Of a stretch of DNA of 64,000 bases, positions 49,772-58,496 are shown piece by piece; positions within the stretch are counted from its first letter, which is position 1; the number at the start of each line of letters is the position of its first letter. The notes beneath the pieces are model-generated. The model searched no databases, was not told the DNA's origin, and worked only from the letters and a program-made list of their open reading frames with translations. The stretch is from Halothermothrix sp. (GTDB lineage: Bacteria; Bacillota; Halanaerobiia; DY22613), in assembly GCA_016841825.1 (NCBI GenBank), contig JAENYK010000013.1, positions 109,495 to 173,494 of the forward strand, written 5' to 3'. A program made the translations under genes and the position numbers.

Positions 49772-49831
49772 TCTCATTAACAGCAAACCGTTAATTCCTG
49801 GGTTCAATGACCCCAGAAGAAGATCTATACT
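49772..49831 (+). repeat. Structured repeat R3, truncated, overlapping GH65 stop
   Basis: This is the third, shorter member of the R1/R2 family: CATTAAC-AGCAAACC-GTTAAT, then CCTGGGT-TCAATG-ACCCCAG, then AAGAAGATCTATAC. The phosphorylase stop codon (49825-49827) lies inside it, so an insertion or deletion event probably defined the present 3' end of that gene. Confidence 0.4.
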
Positions 49832-52032
49832 TCAACTTTAAGAGAACCTTGGGCTGTGACTCTAATCTGATCATCCGTTATCTCTACTCCAAGAGCTTTA
49901 CCTTTGATCTGTAGATTGAATTTCATGCTCTTCCAACCAGCGGGTAAAGAAGGTTTAAATTGGAGTTTATCTTCAAATAACTCCAACCCAGCAAACCCAA
50001 AAATTGCAGCCAACCAGGCACCACCATTTGAAGCGAGATGAGTACCACCAATAAATAAATCGCCAACATACTGCTTATAATCTCCCGTGAGATCAATGGT
50101 TGCTGTCTTCATAAAATATTTATAGGCATAGTCAGTTTTCTGGAGATGAGCTGCCTGCATTGCATAAACACATGAACTCAAACTTGAGCCATGCTCAGTG
50201 CGCGGTTCATAGTATTCCCAGTTAGCTCTCTTAACCTGGGTAGAATACATATTTTTGAACAGATTTAGCATTAGCACAACATCCGCCTGCTTAAGTATTT
50301 GGGTTCTTGTAGCCAGTCCATTGGCACCACCCAGGTACTCATTTGACTCTAACATGGCTCCTTTTAGTTCATCAATACTTATATCTTCCAATTTGAAATA
50401 ACTATCAAACTGTTCAATAATCTGAGTATCACTGTCAGGTTCAGGTATATATAAGTTCTCATAATAATCGCAAATATTAACATAATCTGTACCATAATCT
50501 AACTCTTCAAAAAGCGTCTCATATACTTGCTGATTTTCTATTTTCAAAATACCCAATACTTTTATTGCCACTCCAACAACATATTTTGCCATCAGATTAG
50601 TATACGCGTTATTGTTAACTCTTTCATGATATTCATCAGGACCAGTAACATCCAATATCTCATAATTACCCGTATCCCTGTTAAAGTAAGAATATGAATA
50701 GTAAAAGCGTGCACATTCAAGAATAACTTCTGCTCCTCCTTCGAAAAGAATACTAAAATCACCTGTTACATGATAATAATTCCAAATTCCATAGACTACA
50801 TCAGCGCTGATATGAATCTGTTTATCTCTAAAATATGTTCTCATTGGTCTGCCAGTAAACACATCTGTAATATTAAAATGAGTACAGGCATCATCCCCGG
50901 TATCTTGACTCTCCCAGGCATAATAGGCTCCCCGATAACCATATTCTTTAGCTTTTCTTCTGGCACCAGCCAATGTATTTATCCGATAATTTACTATGTT
51001 TCTCGCAATCTCCGGGTTAGTATAAATAAAGAATGGCAGCATATACAATTCAGTATCCCAAAATATAGCCCCTTTATAAACCTGTGATGACAAACCTCTT
51101 GCAGGAATAGACAAACTATCAGTATGGGTAGGTGCAGCTGCTAATAGATGATAAATACTGTATCGTAAAGCCAGTTGAGCTTCCGGATCTCCTTCGATTA
51201 CTATATCTGCCTTGGCCCATCTGGCAGCCCATATCATTTTATGTCTTGCCAGGCATTTAGCATAACCCAGTTCAGAAGATCCAGTAAGGGTCTCTAGACA
51301 GGCCTGTGTAAGATCTGACTTTTTATCATTATCTGTATAAACCGCAACATATTTAATAAACTCATAAGCAGCTCCCGCTGCTGCATCCAACTCTATTTTC
51401 CGGAAAATTTTATCTGTAGTCTGTTCGATACTCTGCTGACCATAGTCAAATTCCACAATTTCTGCGATAACAATTTGCTTCTGTAATTCATTAGTTACAG
51501 CTTTTAAAGATAGAATATCATCCGTCACACCAGAATTGATCTCCCGAAGATGGGGACCATTAATGTCCCAGACATCACCATCAATACCTGTCTCGATGGT
51601 TATTTTACAGTTTTTCGTTGTTGTAAAAGAATATTTTAAACATAACAGATGGACATCATCTACTGAAAGAAACCTTTCTGATTTAATTGTCACCTGATTA
51701 TCTTTTTTAGCAAAGATAGTATTACGCTGAACAAGAGCATACTTTATATCTAATGATTGATTATGCTCCTGCAAATTATTATCCAATACTGTAAGGGATT
51801 CTCCATCGCAGTATATCTTCACATACATGCCATTAGGAGAATTTACAGGTTCCCGCCACTTTCCATCTACCTGGTCATACAGTCCGGCTAAAATACAGCC
51901 TGTATATTGTTCTTTAGTGTACTCCTCCAAAGTTCCCCGATACCCCATGTATCCATTTGCAAGTAAATACTTATTACCATTGGATTCTATTTTTTCTTTA
52001 TTATATTCCCGATCACTTATAATCCAGGACAT
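49825..52032 (-). CDS. Glycoside hydrolase family 65 disaccharide phosphorylase
   Basis: This is an inverting alpha-disaccharide phosphorylase of about 735 residues, normal for GH65, acting in the cytoplasm (no signal peptide). Supporting motifs are LLANGYMGYRGTLEEY at the N-terminus, GIDGDVWDINGPHL, FWDTELYMLPFFIY in the (alpha/alpha)6 barrel, the catalytic glutamate in DVTGPDEYHERVNNNAYTN and the phosphate-binding TEHGSSLS loop near the end. It would split an imported alpha-glucosyl disaccharide (maltose, trehalose, kojibiose and nigerose are the family options) with phosphate to beta-glucose 1-phosphate and glucose. The NGPH segment recalls kojibiose/nigerose types, but this does not settle specificity. 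I use ATG 52032; a GTG at 52047 precedes it. No beta-phosphoglucomutase is adjacent. It follows the transporter genes of the same operon. Confidence 0.92.
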   Translation of the reverse strand: MSWIISDREYNKEKIESNGNKYLLANGYMGYRGTLEEYTKEQYTGCILAGLYDQVDGKWREPVNSPNGMYVKIYCDGESLTVLDNNLQEHNQSLDIKYALVQRNTIFAKKDNQVTIKSERFLSVDDVHLLCLKYSFTTTKNCKITIETGIDGDVWDINGPHLREINSGVTDDILSLKAVTNELQKQIVIAEIVEFDYGQQSIEQTTDKIFRKIELDAAAGAAYEFIKYVAVYTDNDKKSDLTQACLETLTGSSELGYAKCLARHKMIWAARWAKADIVIEGDPEAQLALRYSIYHLLAAAPTHTDSLSIPARGLSSQVYKGAIFWDTELYMLPFFIYTNPEIARNIVNYRINTLAGARRKAKEYGYRGAYYAWESQDTGDDACTHFNITDVFTGRPMRTYFRDKQIHISADVVYGIWNYYHVTGDFSILFEGGAEVILECARFYYSYSYFNRDTGNYEILDVTGPDEYHERVNNNAYTNLMAKYVVGVAIKVLGILKIENQQVYETLFEELDYGTDYVNICDYYENLYIPEPDSDTQIIEQFDSYFKLEDISIDELKGAMLESNEYLGGANGLATRTQILKQADVVLMLNLFKNMYSTQVKRANWEYYEPRTEHGSSLSSCVYAMQAAHLQKTDYAYKYFMKTATIDLTGDYKQYVGDLFIGGTHLASNGGAWLAAIFGFAGLELFEDKLQFKPSLPAGWKSMKFNLQIKGKALGVEITDDQIRVTAQGSLKVEV

Positions 52033-52175
52033 AATACCAAACACCACCTTCTCTATAACATATACTGCTATTAGTTATTGTAGTAATATAACATGATTTA
52101 ATTGAATTTTGTTCAACAGACCACACCTTAGCTCTGAACAATCTTTACTGAATTATTTCAATTTAGTCCCTTTAA

Positions 52176-53003
52176 TTAACCCTTTAGGCCTGTCATAGTA
52201 ATACCTTTAACAAATCTTTTTTGCATAAACAAAAATACAATAATTATGGGAATTACACTAACTGTAGCACCTGCCATAACCAGACCATAATCTGTATAGT
52301 ATTGATTACTGAAAGTCGCAAGCCCTAAAGGAAGTGTAAAATTTCTACTGGAAGACTGTGAAATTAACGGCCATAAATAGCTATCCCATTGCCACATAAA
52401 GCTAAAAATAGCCATCGCTGCCAATGCAGGTTTGGTCTGTGGTAAGATCAATCTGGAGAATATTTTAAATTCTGAAGCACCATCAATCCTTCCAGCCTCA
52501 ATAAACTCATTGGGAATACTTTCCATAAACTGTCTCATCAGAAACACTCCAAACGTATTAAACAAGGCAGGCAGAATAATCGCAAGATGATTATCCACCA
52601 GACCAACTTTTCCTATTAATAAATATAGGGGGATCATTAACACGGGAAACGGAATCATCATCGTTGATAATACTGCTATAAATAAAAAATTCTTTCCCTT
52701 AAAGTCAAACTTTGCAAAAACATATCCCAATATAGAACTGGTAAACAAAACAGCTGCTGTTACAATCACTGATATATATATACTATTAAAAAAATACCTG
52801 CCAAAATTCAATTCATTAAAAATTCTGCGATAACGTTCAAAAGTTATCTGGTTTGGTATTAGTACAGGAGGGTATGAGATTATATCACTATTGATCTTAA
52901 TACTAGTTATGACCATCCATAAAAAGGGTAGTAACATAGCAGCTGCACCGGTCAATAATATTAACCATTTAAAGAAACTAAACAAATTAATCTTCTTTAA
53001 CAT
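52176..53003 (-). CDS. ABC sugar permease, MalG type
   Basis: This is a 275-residue six-helix permease of the carbohydrate CUT1 family. The EAA loop is EAGRIDGASEFKIFSRLILPQTKPALAA, and the ends match the family (N-terminal LLPFLWMVITSIK; C-terminal FVKGITMTGLKG). GGAGG lies six bases before the ATG. It follows the MalF-type gene by 11 bases and precedes the phosphorylase by 142 bases. No ATPase is encoded in this operon, so a shared MsmX/MalK-type ATPase elsewhere is expected, as is common for CUT1 systems in Firmicutes. Confidence 0.95.
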   Translation of the reverse strand: MLKKINLFSFFKWLILLTGAAAMLLPFLWMVITSIKINSDIISYPPVLIPNQITFERYRRIFNELNFGRYFFNSIYISVIVTAAVLFTSSILGYVFAKFDFKGKNFLFIAVLSTMMIPFPVLMIPLYLLIGKVGLVDNHLAIILPALFNTFGVFLMRQFMESIPNEFIEAGRIDGASEFKIFSRLILPQTKPALAAMAIFSFMWQWDSYLWPLISQSSSRNFTLPLGLATFSNQYYTDYGLVMAGATVSVIPIIIVFLFMQKRFVKGITMTGLKG

Positions 53004-53014
53004 TTTAATCCTCC

Positions 53015-53947
53015 CTAGTACTGAATTTTTTTATTGGTGAATTTTAACTGGATTACTGTCAAAACAACAATAATTACGAAGAGAATAAATGCTATAGAAG
53101 CAGCCCTTCCCATCTGATAATTCCCAAATGCTGTTTCATATAAGTGAAAGACGATGGTTTTAGCTGAATCTAGTGGTCCACCATCTCCTCCGGTCATAAC
53201 ATGCATCTGGGTAAAAGCCTGGAGACCGTTTATTACACCTGTTATCAGAATAAACACAAATGTAGGTCTAAGTAATGGAATTGTTATATGTCTGATTTTT
53301 TGAAATCTATTTGCTCCATCAACTTCAGCCGCTTCATAGAGAGAGCCTGGAATCCCCTGCAAACCTGCCAAAAAGATAACGATAGTAAACCCTAAACCTT
53401 TCCAGATTGAAGCTACAATCACAGATAACAATGCTGTGTCAGGTGATTGAAGCCACATCAACCTTCCCAGACCTATAAATTGCAAAAAAGAATTTATAAT
53501 GCCAAACCTTGGTTGATAGAGCCAGGTCCATAATACACCAATAGCCACCATTGAACAGACAACAGGAAGAAAATAGACAGTTCTAAAAAAAGCAGCTCCC
53601 TTTTTTATATCATTAAGTAATAGGGCAAAGATAAAAGCAATAATGCCGCCAATTAAAACAGTACTCAGCATAAAATTAACCGTGTTTAATAAAGACAGAT
53701 ATAAATCGGTATCCTGAGTAAAAGAGTAGATGTAATTTTGTAATCCAACAAATTTTGGTGGATCCAAAAAGTTCATTTTAAAAAAGCTAAGATAAAAAGC
53801 ATAAATCATCGGAATTCCGTTAAAGATCAAATACCATAAAGCCGAAGGTATTAGAACAGCAAGAACAAAACGGGTGGTAGCTTTGGTTGATTTTATTTTC
53901 TCAATAATTGTACCAGGTCTTGTCTTGTTACTTGTTTTCAATTCCAT
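53015..53947 (-). CDS. ABC sugar permease, MalF type
   Basis: This is a permease of about 310 residues with six helices. The EAA loop is YEAAEVDGANRFQKIRHITIPLLRP, and TGGDGGPLDSAKTIVFHLYETAF is a typical CUT1 signature. The start at ATG 53947 is chosen because AAAGGAG lies ten bases upstream; the longer frame to 53992 runs into the intercistronic hairpin. It forms the membrane channel together with the MalG-type protein and is expected to take cargo from the binding protein encoded upstream. Confidence 0.94.
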   Translation of the reverse strand: MELKTSNKTRPGTIIEKIKSTKATTRFVLAVLIPSALWYLIFNGIPMIYAFYLSFFKMNFLDPPKFVGLQNYIYSFTQDTDLYLSLLNTVNFMLSTVLIGGIIAFIFALLLNDIKKGAAFFRTVYFLPVVCSMVAIGVLWTWLYQPRFGIINSFLQFIGLGRLMWLQSPDTALLSVIVASIWKGLGFTIVIFLAGLQGIPGSLYEAAEVDGANRFQKIRHITIPLLRPTFVFILITGVINGLQAFTQMHVMTGGDGGPLDSAKTIVFHLYETAFGNYQMGRAASIAFILFVIIVVLTVIQLKFTNKKIQY

Positions 53948-53990
53948 AGATAGCACACTCCTTTCTCTTGCCTTCGCCAGGATTTTGCAC

Positions 53991-54022
53991 AAAACAAGGG
54001 GATATTAGCATCCCCTTGTTTT
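53991..54022 (-). terminator. Intercistronic hairpin between sugar-binding protein and permeases
   Basis: AAAACAAGGGGA and TCCCCTTGTTTT form a perfect 12-bp stem with an eight-base loop between the binding-protein stop and the MalF-type start. As in the other ABC operon of this window, it probably makes the binding protein more abundant than the membrane components. Confidence 0.75.
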
Positions 54023-54036
54023 GCTTTAACATTTAC

Positions 54037-55329
54037 TTATTCAGTTATAGGTACATACAAATCTTCAGCGTACCACTTAAGGGGGGTCTCCCGTAATTCT
54101 TTTGTTGCTTCATCATTTGCAATCTTCAGAGCCTGCTCGACAGAAGCACCATTAAATATCATATCCCGAATTGTTGCCAAACCACCATCAACTTCAACTC
54201 CAGCAGGAATCTCTCCCGGCATGATTGTATAAGGAACCTGTTGAGCTATAGTCGCAATTACAGGATTACCCTGAATTCTGGGATCGTCCAGGAGATTTTT
54301 ATTGGCAGGTGCTGTTCCCAGTACTAAATTAACTCTTACCAAATAATCTGTATCTTCATATAACCATTTAAGGAATGTAAAAGCTTCCGCTTTGTTGTTT
54401 TCTGGAGCAGCTTTCATTACAGCCATACCAATCTCGTGATTATTACGGGCGATTGGTCCCGGGGTTAACTTCCCATCAAAAGTAGGAAGACTGAACACAC
54501 CATAATCTACCTCGGGATAATTGGTATCCATCCAACCACTCAACCAACTCCAGCTATATACCATGGCAGCACTTTCAGTACCTAAAGCTTCAGTAAAGTC
54601 CAGAAAACCTGGTTCAGTTACTCTCATCTCATTCACCAATTTATCAACATACTGTAAAGCTTCTTGACCTGGTTTAGAATTCCAGTTTGTTGCTTTTCCA
54701 TCCTCACTATATAATGTTCCACCTTTTTGGTAATTCAAATCTAGCCAAAATACCCCCAGGATACCATTAAGTGCGAATCCAGCAATATTCACATTACCAT
54801 TACTTGTATGTTGTGTCAGATTTTCTGCAATATCTGCAAACTCGTCCCAGGTCTTTGGTATATCTGCATCTGTGTAACCAGCTTTGGCCCACATATCTTT
54901 ATTGTAAAATATAAGACCAGACATAATACCAACAGGATAGAAATAAAAATTATCTCCATCTAGCACGTATGCTGCATCAAAATTAATAATATTTTCCCGC
55001 ATAACATCTAATGGGAATAGGTCCTTGGGATATGGTTGTAGATGATTTTTGAATGCCATAGCCTGGGAATTATGAAAGCTAGCTATGTCAGGTACATCTC
55101 CACCTGCCAATCCGGCCATCAGTCTAATGAAATAATCATTCCAGCCAACCAGTTGGGTTTCAAATTCTACCCCAGGATTTTCTTTCTGGTACTGCTCAAT
55201 ATATTCCTGGGTTAATTCCATACGTGGAAGATGCCAGTCCCAGAGACTTAATGTAGTCTTTGCAAAAACTGCCCCGGCAGAGACTATTAACAAGAACAAT
55301 ACCAATGTAACTATGGACAACTTCTTCAT
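54037..55329 (-). CDS. Family 1 extracellular solute-binding protein (sugar)
   Basis: This is a sugar-binding protein of about 430 residues with the signal peptide MKKLSIVTLVLFLLIVSAG and cleavage probably after VFA. The start at ATG 55329 has AAAGGAGGG six bases upstream. Family features include LSLWDWHLPRMELTQEYIEQ, FETQLVGWNDYFIRLMAGLA, GDVPDIASFHN and the ligand-lobe AEAFTFLKWLYEDTDYLVRVN. No lipobox cysteine is visible. It is the first gene of an operon that continues with the two permeases and the GH65 phosphorylase, and it lies behind the promoter and paired operators at 55526-55690, so it should be induced by the imported disaccharide or a derivative through the LacI-type repressor. 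Confidence 0.93.
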   Translation of the reverse strand: MKKLSIVTLVLFLLIVSAGAVFAKTTLSLWDWHLPRMELTQEYIEQYQKENPGVEFETQLVGWNDYFIRLMAGLAGGDVPDIASFHNSQAMAFKNHLQPYPKDLFPLDVMRENIINFDAAYVLDGDNFYFYPVGIMSGLIFYNKDMWAKAGYTDADIPKTWDEFADIAENLTQHTSNGNVNIAGFALNGILGVFWLDLNYQKGGTLYSEDGKATNWNSKPGQEALQYVDKLVNEMRVTEPGFLDFTEALGTESAAMVYSWSWLSGWMDTNYPEVDYGVFSLPTFDGKLTPGPIARNNHEIGMAVMKAAPENNKAEAFTFLKWLYEDTDYLVRVNLVLGTAPANKNLLDDPRIQGNPVIATIAQQVPYTIMPGEIPAGVEVDGGLATIRDMIFNGASVEQALKIANDEATKELRETPLKWYAEDLYVPITE

Positions 55330-55525
55330 AAAGAACCCTCCTTTAAATTTTAAAAATCGTAAAATTGCCAACAATCTGATAATTTTAATTACCAGTGAAA
55401 CTAATATATGTATTCTAGAAGATCACCTCCAGTTTTCAATAAGACGTTCTACTAATACACAGACATTATTAATCCCGGTCTTATTGATTATTTAGCCTTG
55501 ATAAATCAATCATCTTATCATTTGT

Positions 55526-55545
55526 AAATGATTAAACGTTTCACC
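55526..55545 (+). promoter_or_regulatory. LacI-type operator O2
   Basis: AAATGATTAAACGTTTCACC. Its reverse partner O1 at 55636-55655 matches it at 18 of 20 positions. The centre AAACGTTT has the central CG typical of LacI-family sites. It lies about 110 bases downstream of the predicted transcription start, in the leader, a possible roadblock or looping site. Confidence 0.72.
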
Positions 55546-55635
55546 TTGAATCCAAAAAAAATTATAGAACAAAAAAACATATAGTTATCTTTATAAAATA
55601 TTATGTACTCATATCAAATATTATTCATAATATTT

Positions 55636-55655
55636 GGTTAAATGTTTAATCATTT
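55636..55655 (-). promoter_or_regulatory. LacI-type operator O1 at the transcription start
   Basis: On the minus strand it reads AAATGATTAAACATTTAACC. It begins at the predicted +1 of the promoter at 55662-55690, the classical position for repression by blocking initiation. Centre-to-centre distance to O2 is 110 bp. Confidence 0.75.
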
Positions 55656-55661
55656 AAGCCA

Positions 55662-55690
55662 ATTATACCCTACTTTCATTTTTTTGTCAA
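55662..55690 (-). promoter_or_regulatory. Perfect sigma-A promoter of the sugar operon
   Basis: TTGACA (55690-55685) and TATAAT (55667-55662) with a 17-base spacer on the minus strand, driving the binding protein, permeases and phosphorylase. The leader is about 325 bases long. Confidence 0.88.
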
Positions 55691-55726
55691 TAATCACAAT
55701 CTAGTTTATTCCACTGAGGGATATGT

Positions 55727-55755
55727 TTTACACAGCAAAGTAAACGTGATATACT
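55727..55755 (+). promoter_or_regulatory. Promoter of the LacI-type regulator gene
   Basis: TTTACA and TATACT with a 17-base spacer on the plus strand, 40 bases before the regulator's start. The spacer contains TAAACGTGA, a partial resemblance to the operator half-sites, so weak autoregulation is possible. Confidence 0.7.
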
Positions 55756-55794
55756 TTAAAAAGTAGCTAAACATAATTAAAAGAGGTGCTAATC

Positions 55795-56829
55795 ATGATT
55801 CAGAAAAAAATTACTATCAAAGATATTGCCAGAAAAGCTAATGTCTCTATCGCAACAGTATCAAATGTACTAAATAATAAAGGTCGTGTTTCCACTAAAA
55901 CGGCTAATAAAATAAAACAAATCATTGAACAAGATGGCTATACTCCCAATTTATCGGCACGTAGTTTAAAAAACAAAAATTCGCATTTACTTAGTGTAAT
56001 TGTACCCTATTTACATAAAGGTGAATTTCAAGATAAACCGTATTTCTGGCAGGTAATTACCGGAATTGAATCCGGGGCCAGAAACGAAAATTTTCACGTC
56101 ATGTTAACCGGAATATCGGATGATGAAAACTTATCATTCATCGAAGAGCGGCATTTAGATGGGATAATAGTAATTGGTATTGATAAAAATTCGAACTTAT
56201 TAGAAAAAATAATCAACTTAAATAAACCCTGTGTTTTCATGGATAGTTATTTGGATGATGAAAAATTATATCAGGTACACAGCAATGATAGATTAGGTGG
56301 ATATCTGGGTACAAAACACCTGATTTCTTTAGGTTATAACAAGATCATACTTATCTCCGGGATTACAGGGAAAATTAAGAAACAGAGTGGTGTTGATTAC
56401 CAGAGATACCTTGGATATCGCCAAGCATTGGCAGAAGCCAGGATTCCTTATTCAGACCAGTTGGTCTTTGAAGAAGGGCAAACCATGGTCAATGGCTATT
56501 ATTCTGCACAGAAAATATTAGGTTGTCTGGACGACAATACTGCAATTTTTGTCTTATCCGATATTGGTGCGATGGGATTAATCAGAGGATTAAACGAATT
56601 GGGGGTTACAGTCCCAACTGATATATCTGTTATGGGATATGACGATATTTTTTATACAAACTATATGGTTCCTTCATTAACAACTATCAAACAGGATATA
56701 TTCAATAAAGGACAGAAAGCCATAGATCTTTTACTGGCACAGATTAAAGGAAACAGTCTGGAGGAGAGGAAAATATCATTACCCGTGGAGTTGAGGATAA
56801 GGGAGAGTACTATTAAGAGATCCAGATAA
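55795..56829 (+). CDS. LacI-family transcriptional regulator
   Basis: This is a 344-residue repressor. The N-terminal helix-turn-helix ITIKDIARKANVSIATVSNV and hinge PNLSARSLK are canonical, and the C-terminal periplasmic-binding-protein-like sensor domain has SVMGYDDIFYTNYMVPSLTTI. The start at ATG 55795 has AAGAGGTG six bases upstream; a GTG at 55786 is the alternative. It diverges from the GH65/transport operon, and the two near-identical 20-bp sites between them fit its expected palindrome. Its ligand is probably the imported disaccharide or a phosphorylated product. The last codons run into the start of the RHS remnant region. Confidence 0.93.
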   Translation: MIQKKITIKDIARKANVSIATVSNVLNNKGRVSTKTANKIKQIIEQDGYTPNLSARSLKNKNSHLLSVIVPYLHKGEFQDKPYFWQVITGIESGARNENFHVMLTGISDDENLSFIEERHLDGIIVIGIDKNSNLLEKIINLNKPCVFMDSYLDDEKLYQVHSNDRLGGYLGTKHLISLGYNKIILISGITGKIKKQSGVDYQRYLGYRQALAEARIPYSDQLVFEEGQTMVNGYYSAQKILGCLDDNTAIFVLSDIGAMGLIRGLNELGVTVPTDISVMGYDDIFYTNYMVPSLTTIKQDIFNKGQKAIDLLLAQIKGNSLEERKISLPVELRIRESTIKRSR

Positions 56830-56920
56830 ATGCGTTTGGACAATATGTGCGACTACAGCTGTTGTTATTTTTGAAGAATATAGTCTTGCACCTGCTTTAA
56901 AATAGACATTATTGGCTAGA

Positions 56921-57533
56921 CAAGAAAAAACTGCTGCCACAATAATAATGACAACAGCTTCAATATGACAACTATTTAAACTCCACTGATCGAAAAACAC
57001 TTTATCTAACCTTTGTGGAAACCTTCATTCCTCCAAAAGCTCATTATAAAAGATAAACTACGGATCATATTAATTCATTTTTTCTGTCAGTATAGAAATT
57101 CTACCATCAGTGCTTACAATGACTAGCAATTTATCTATCGTATGTCCACCACCGCTGAATAGGTAATACTTATATGCGTACATTTCAATTACATAATAAT
57201 TCTCATGATGCAAAAGAATCTGTGGTCCAGTTATAGTATCCTTTAACGATTCATTATACCCCAAACTTTCTGGCGAAACCTGAGAGTCATATATAAAAGT
57301 ATAGGATTTTATTAATCTAATAGCTATTTGAGCGTATGAGACTATATCTTGCGGGGTATTAAGTATTAAGCTAACTTTTTGGTTGAATAACTCTAAAGAC
57401 ATCTCATCTAAACCAATTACATTGTATTTGTTCAACGATTTATTACATAATACACCAGCAATAAATTTTGAAGGATATACTTCGTCTCGAAAAACTTTGA
57501 TAAGTTTCAAATTTTCCGTTATATCCAGTTCTA
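56921..57533. repeat. Duplicated block, left copy (matches 63341-63945)
   Basis: These roughly 610 bases recur at 63341-63945 with only a handful of differences; from 57070 to 57512 I see a single mismatch. The block contains the cassette-end hairpin and the 3' part of the exported companion gene. Identity stops abruptly at ATATC, inside the gene. The copies are direct repeats about 6.4 kb apart and could recombine to delete what lies between. Confidence 0.9.
56926..56960 (-). terminator. Cassette-end hairpin 1
   Basis: The minus strand reads AAGCTGTTGTCA, a loop, TGGCAGCAG and TTTTTTC, a terminator-like stem with G-U pairs. The same hairpin recurs at 60011-60046 and 63344-63379, each time at the end of a cassette and just before an RHS fragment. 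Confidence 0.7.
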
Positions 57534-57831
57534 CATATCCTAATTTCCATATATTTGTATATTGGAGTTTTTGGATTATTTCCTCCAGGTTGTTAAAATC
57601 AGTACCCAAAAGTTCTTCCTGTAAGTTCTTTGGTAATATATCTTTCATATTTCTCGATAACAAAAATTCGATATACTGTTCCTCTTCATCTGTTAATATT
57701 TCTGGATCATAAGTATCTAAACTCATCGAATTTAAATATTCAAAAGATCCATCATGACTTGAGGAAACAGGTGCAAAAAGAATAATTAAAATAGTCACAG
57801 CCAATGCCTTAATAAGAATACCTCGCGTCAC
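57070..57831 (-). CDS. Exported companion (putative immunity) protein, copy 1
   Basis: I do not recognise the family. From a GTG at 57831, with AAAGGCGG eight bases upstream, the product is about 253 residues and begins with a hydrophobic export signal (ILIKALAVTILIILFAPVSS). It is clearly homologous along its whole length to the protein at 60436-61188, with shared blocks such as SLKDTITGPQILLHH, LRLIKSY-like segments and NNLEDIIQRLQYTN-like segments. The start overlaps the end of the HExxH-like tip remnant by 23 bases, the usual arrangement of a toxin tip and its immunity gene, so I infer immunity against a toxin acting at or outside the membrane. A longer frame reaches back to 57933, but that part is the tip's coding sequence in another frame. 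Confidence 0.7.
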   Translation of the reverse strand: MTRGILIKALAVTILIILFAPVSSSHDGSFEYLNSMSLDTYDPEILTDEEEQYIEFLLSRNMKDILPKNLQEELLGTDFNNLEEIIQKLQYTNIWKLGYVELDITENLKLIKVFRDEVYPSKFIAGVLCNKSLNKYNVIGLDEMSLELFNQKVSLILNTPQDIVSYAQIAIRLIKSYTFIYDSQVSPESLGYNESLKDTITGPQILLHHENYYVIEMYAYKYYLFSGGGHTIDKLLVIVSTDGRISILTEKMN

Positions 57832-58043
57832 TATTATATCCGCCTTTCCAAAGAGTCCTTTCAAAATCTTCTTTACTTTCATTTTTTGATGATTCATAGA
57901 ACTCATTCCCTTTCCATGGATTTTTATCACCATAAACCCGTTCTGCGAATTTATACTCCTCTGAATGTGTCAGAACTTCACAATCTAATTTCCTTTCTGC
58001 AGTTGGTTGTAGGGCATGTGTGCTTTCATGTTCAAGAGTAGTT
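57809..58043 (-). pseudogene. HExxH-like RHS toxin tip remnant, copy 1
   Basis: The reading frame gives TTLEHESTHALQPTAERK, LTHSEEYKFAERVYGDKN, and ends GGYNSDARYSY at 57809. The HESTH sequence with a following Gln and acidic helix resembles a zinc metallopeptidase signature. It is not in frame with the RHS core immediately upstream, which ends in TAA at 58045, and it has no good start codon. The product is homologous to the tip at 61169-61411. I regard it as a detached, probably silent toxin C-terminus. Confidence 0.6.
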
Positions 58044-58044
58044 G

Positions 58045-58345
58045 TTATAGAGCATCCTTAGCTACATCCTCACTAATAAACCTACCCACAGTAGGATCAT
58101 AATATCGTGCATTATAGTAGTACAAACCGGTAGCACCATCATCCTCTTTTTCCCGGTAAACTTATACCGCTCACCATTAGGCATGAGGAAATCCTCGCCA
58201 AAAGGTGCATACTCGTTATATGTACAGTTACCAGCTGAGTCCATCACTATACGAGTACTCCCCAGATGATCGGTAAAGTAGTACGATTTACTCCCAGTAT
58301 CATCACGGGCTATCCGCTTTGATCCAAATTCAAGTAGCTTATAAG
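58045..58345 (-). pseudogene. RHS/YD-repeat core fragment, frameshifted
   Basis: Translated pieces read SKRIARDDTGSKSYYFTDHL, GSTRIVMDSAGN, EYAPFGEDF, ERYKFTGK and, after a frameshift, YYNARYYDPTVGRFISEDVA. This is the conserved RHS repeat-associated core that precedes variable toxin tips. Compared with the copy at 61389, two extra T residues (CTCTTTTTCCC against CTCTTTCCC) break the frame near 58160. The 5' side ends abruptly near 58345, so only the end of an RHS gene is present. Confidence 0.85.
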
Positions 58346-58496
58346 AAAGCAGTTTATCTTTACTCTGATTACTAGCTAACCATCTCTCCTTAAAGTTCTA
58401 ACACTATATGCAGATAAAATACATTAAAGTATATTAATAGTAAAATTAGTTATAAAAGAAAGACTCCTTTATTTTAATAGGATATAACTATGTATT

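Noticed and set aside
56661..57000. Minus-strand frames of 60 and 73 residues near the end of the LacI-type gene
   Set aside because: One is antisense to the regulator; the other runs through the cassette hairpin and has no ribosome site.
57832..57933. N-terminal extension of the companion protein from 57933
   Set aside because: This part encodes the end of the HExxH-like tip in another frame, and the export signal begins only after the GTG at 57831.
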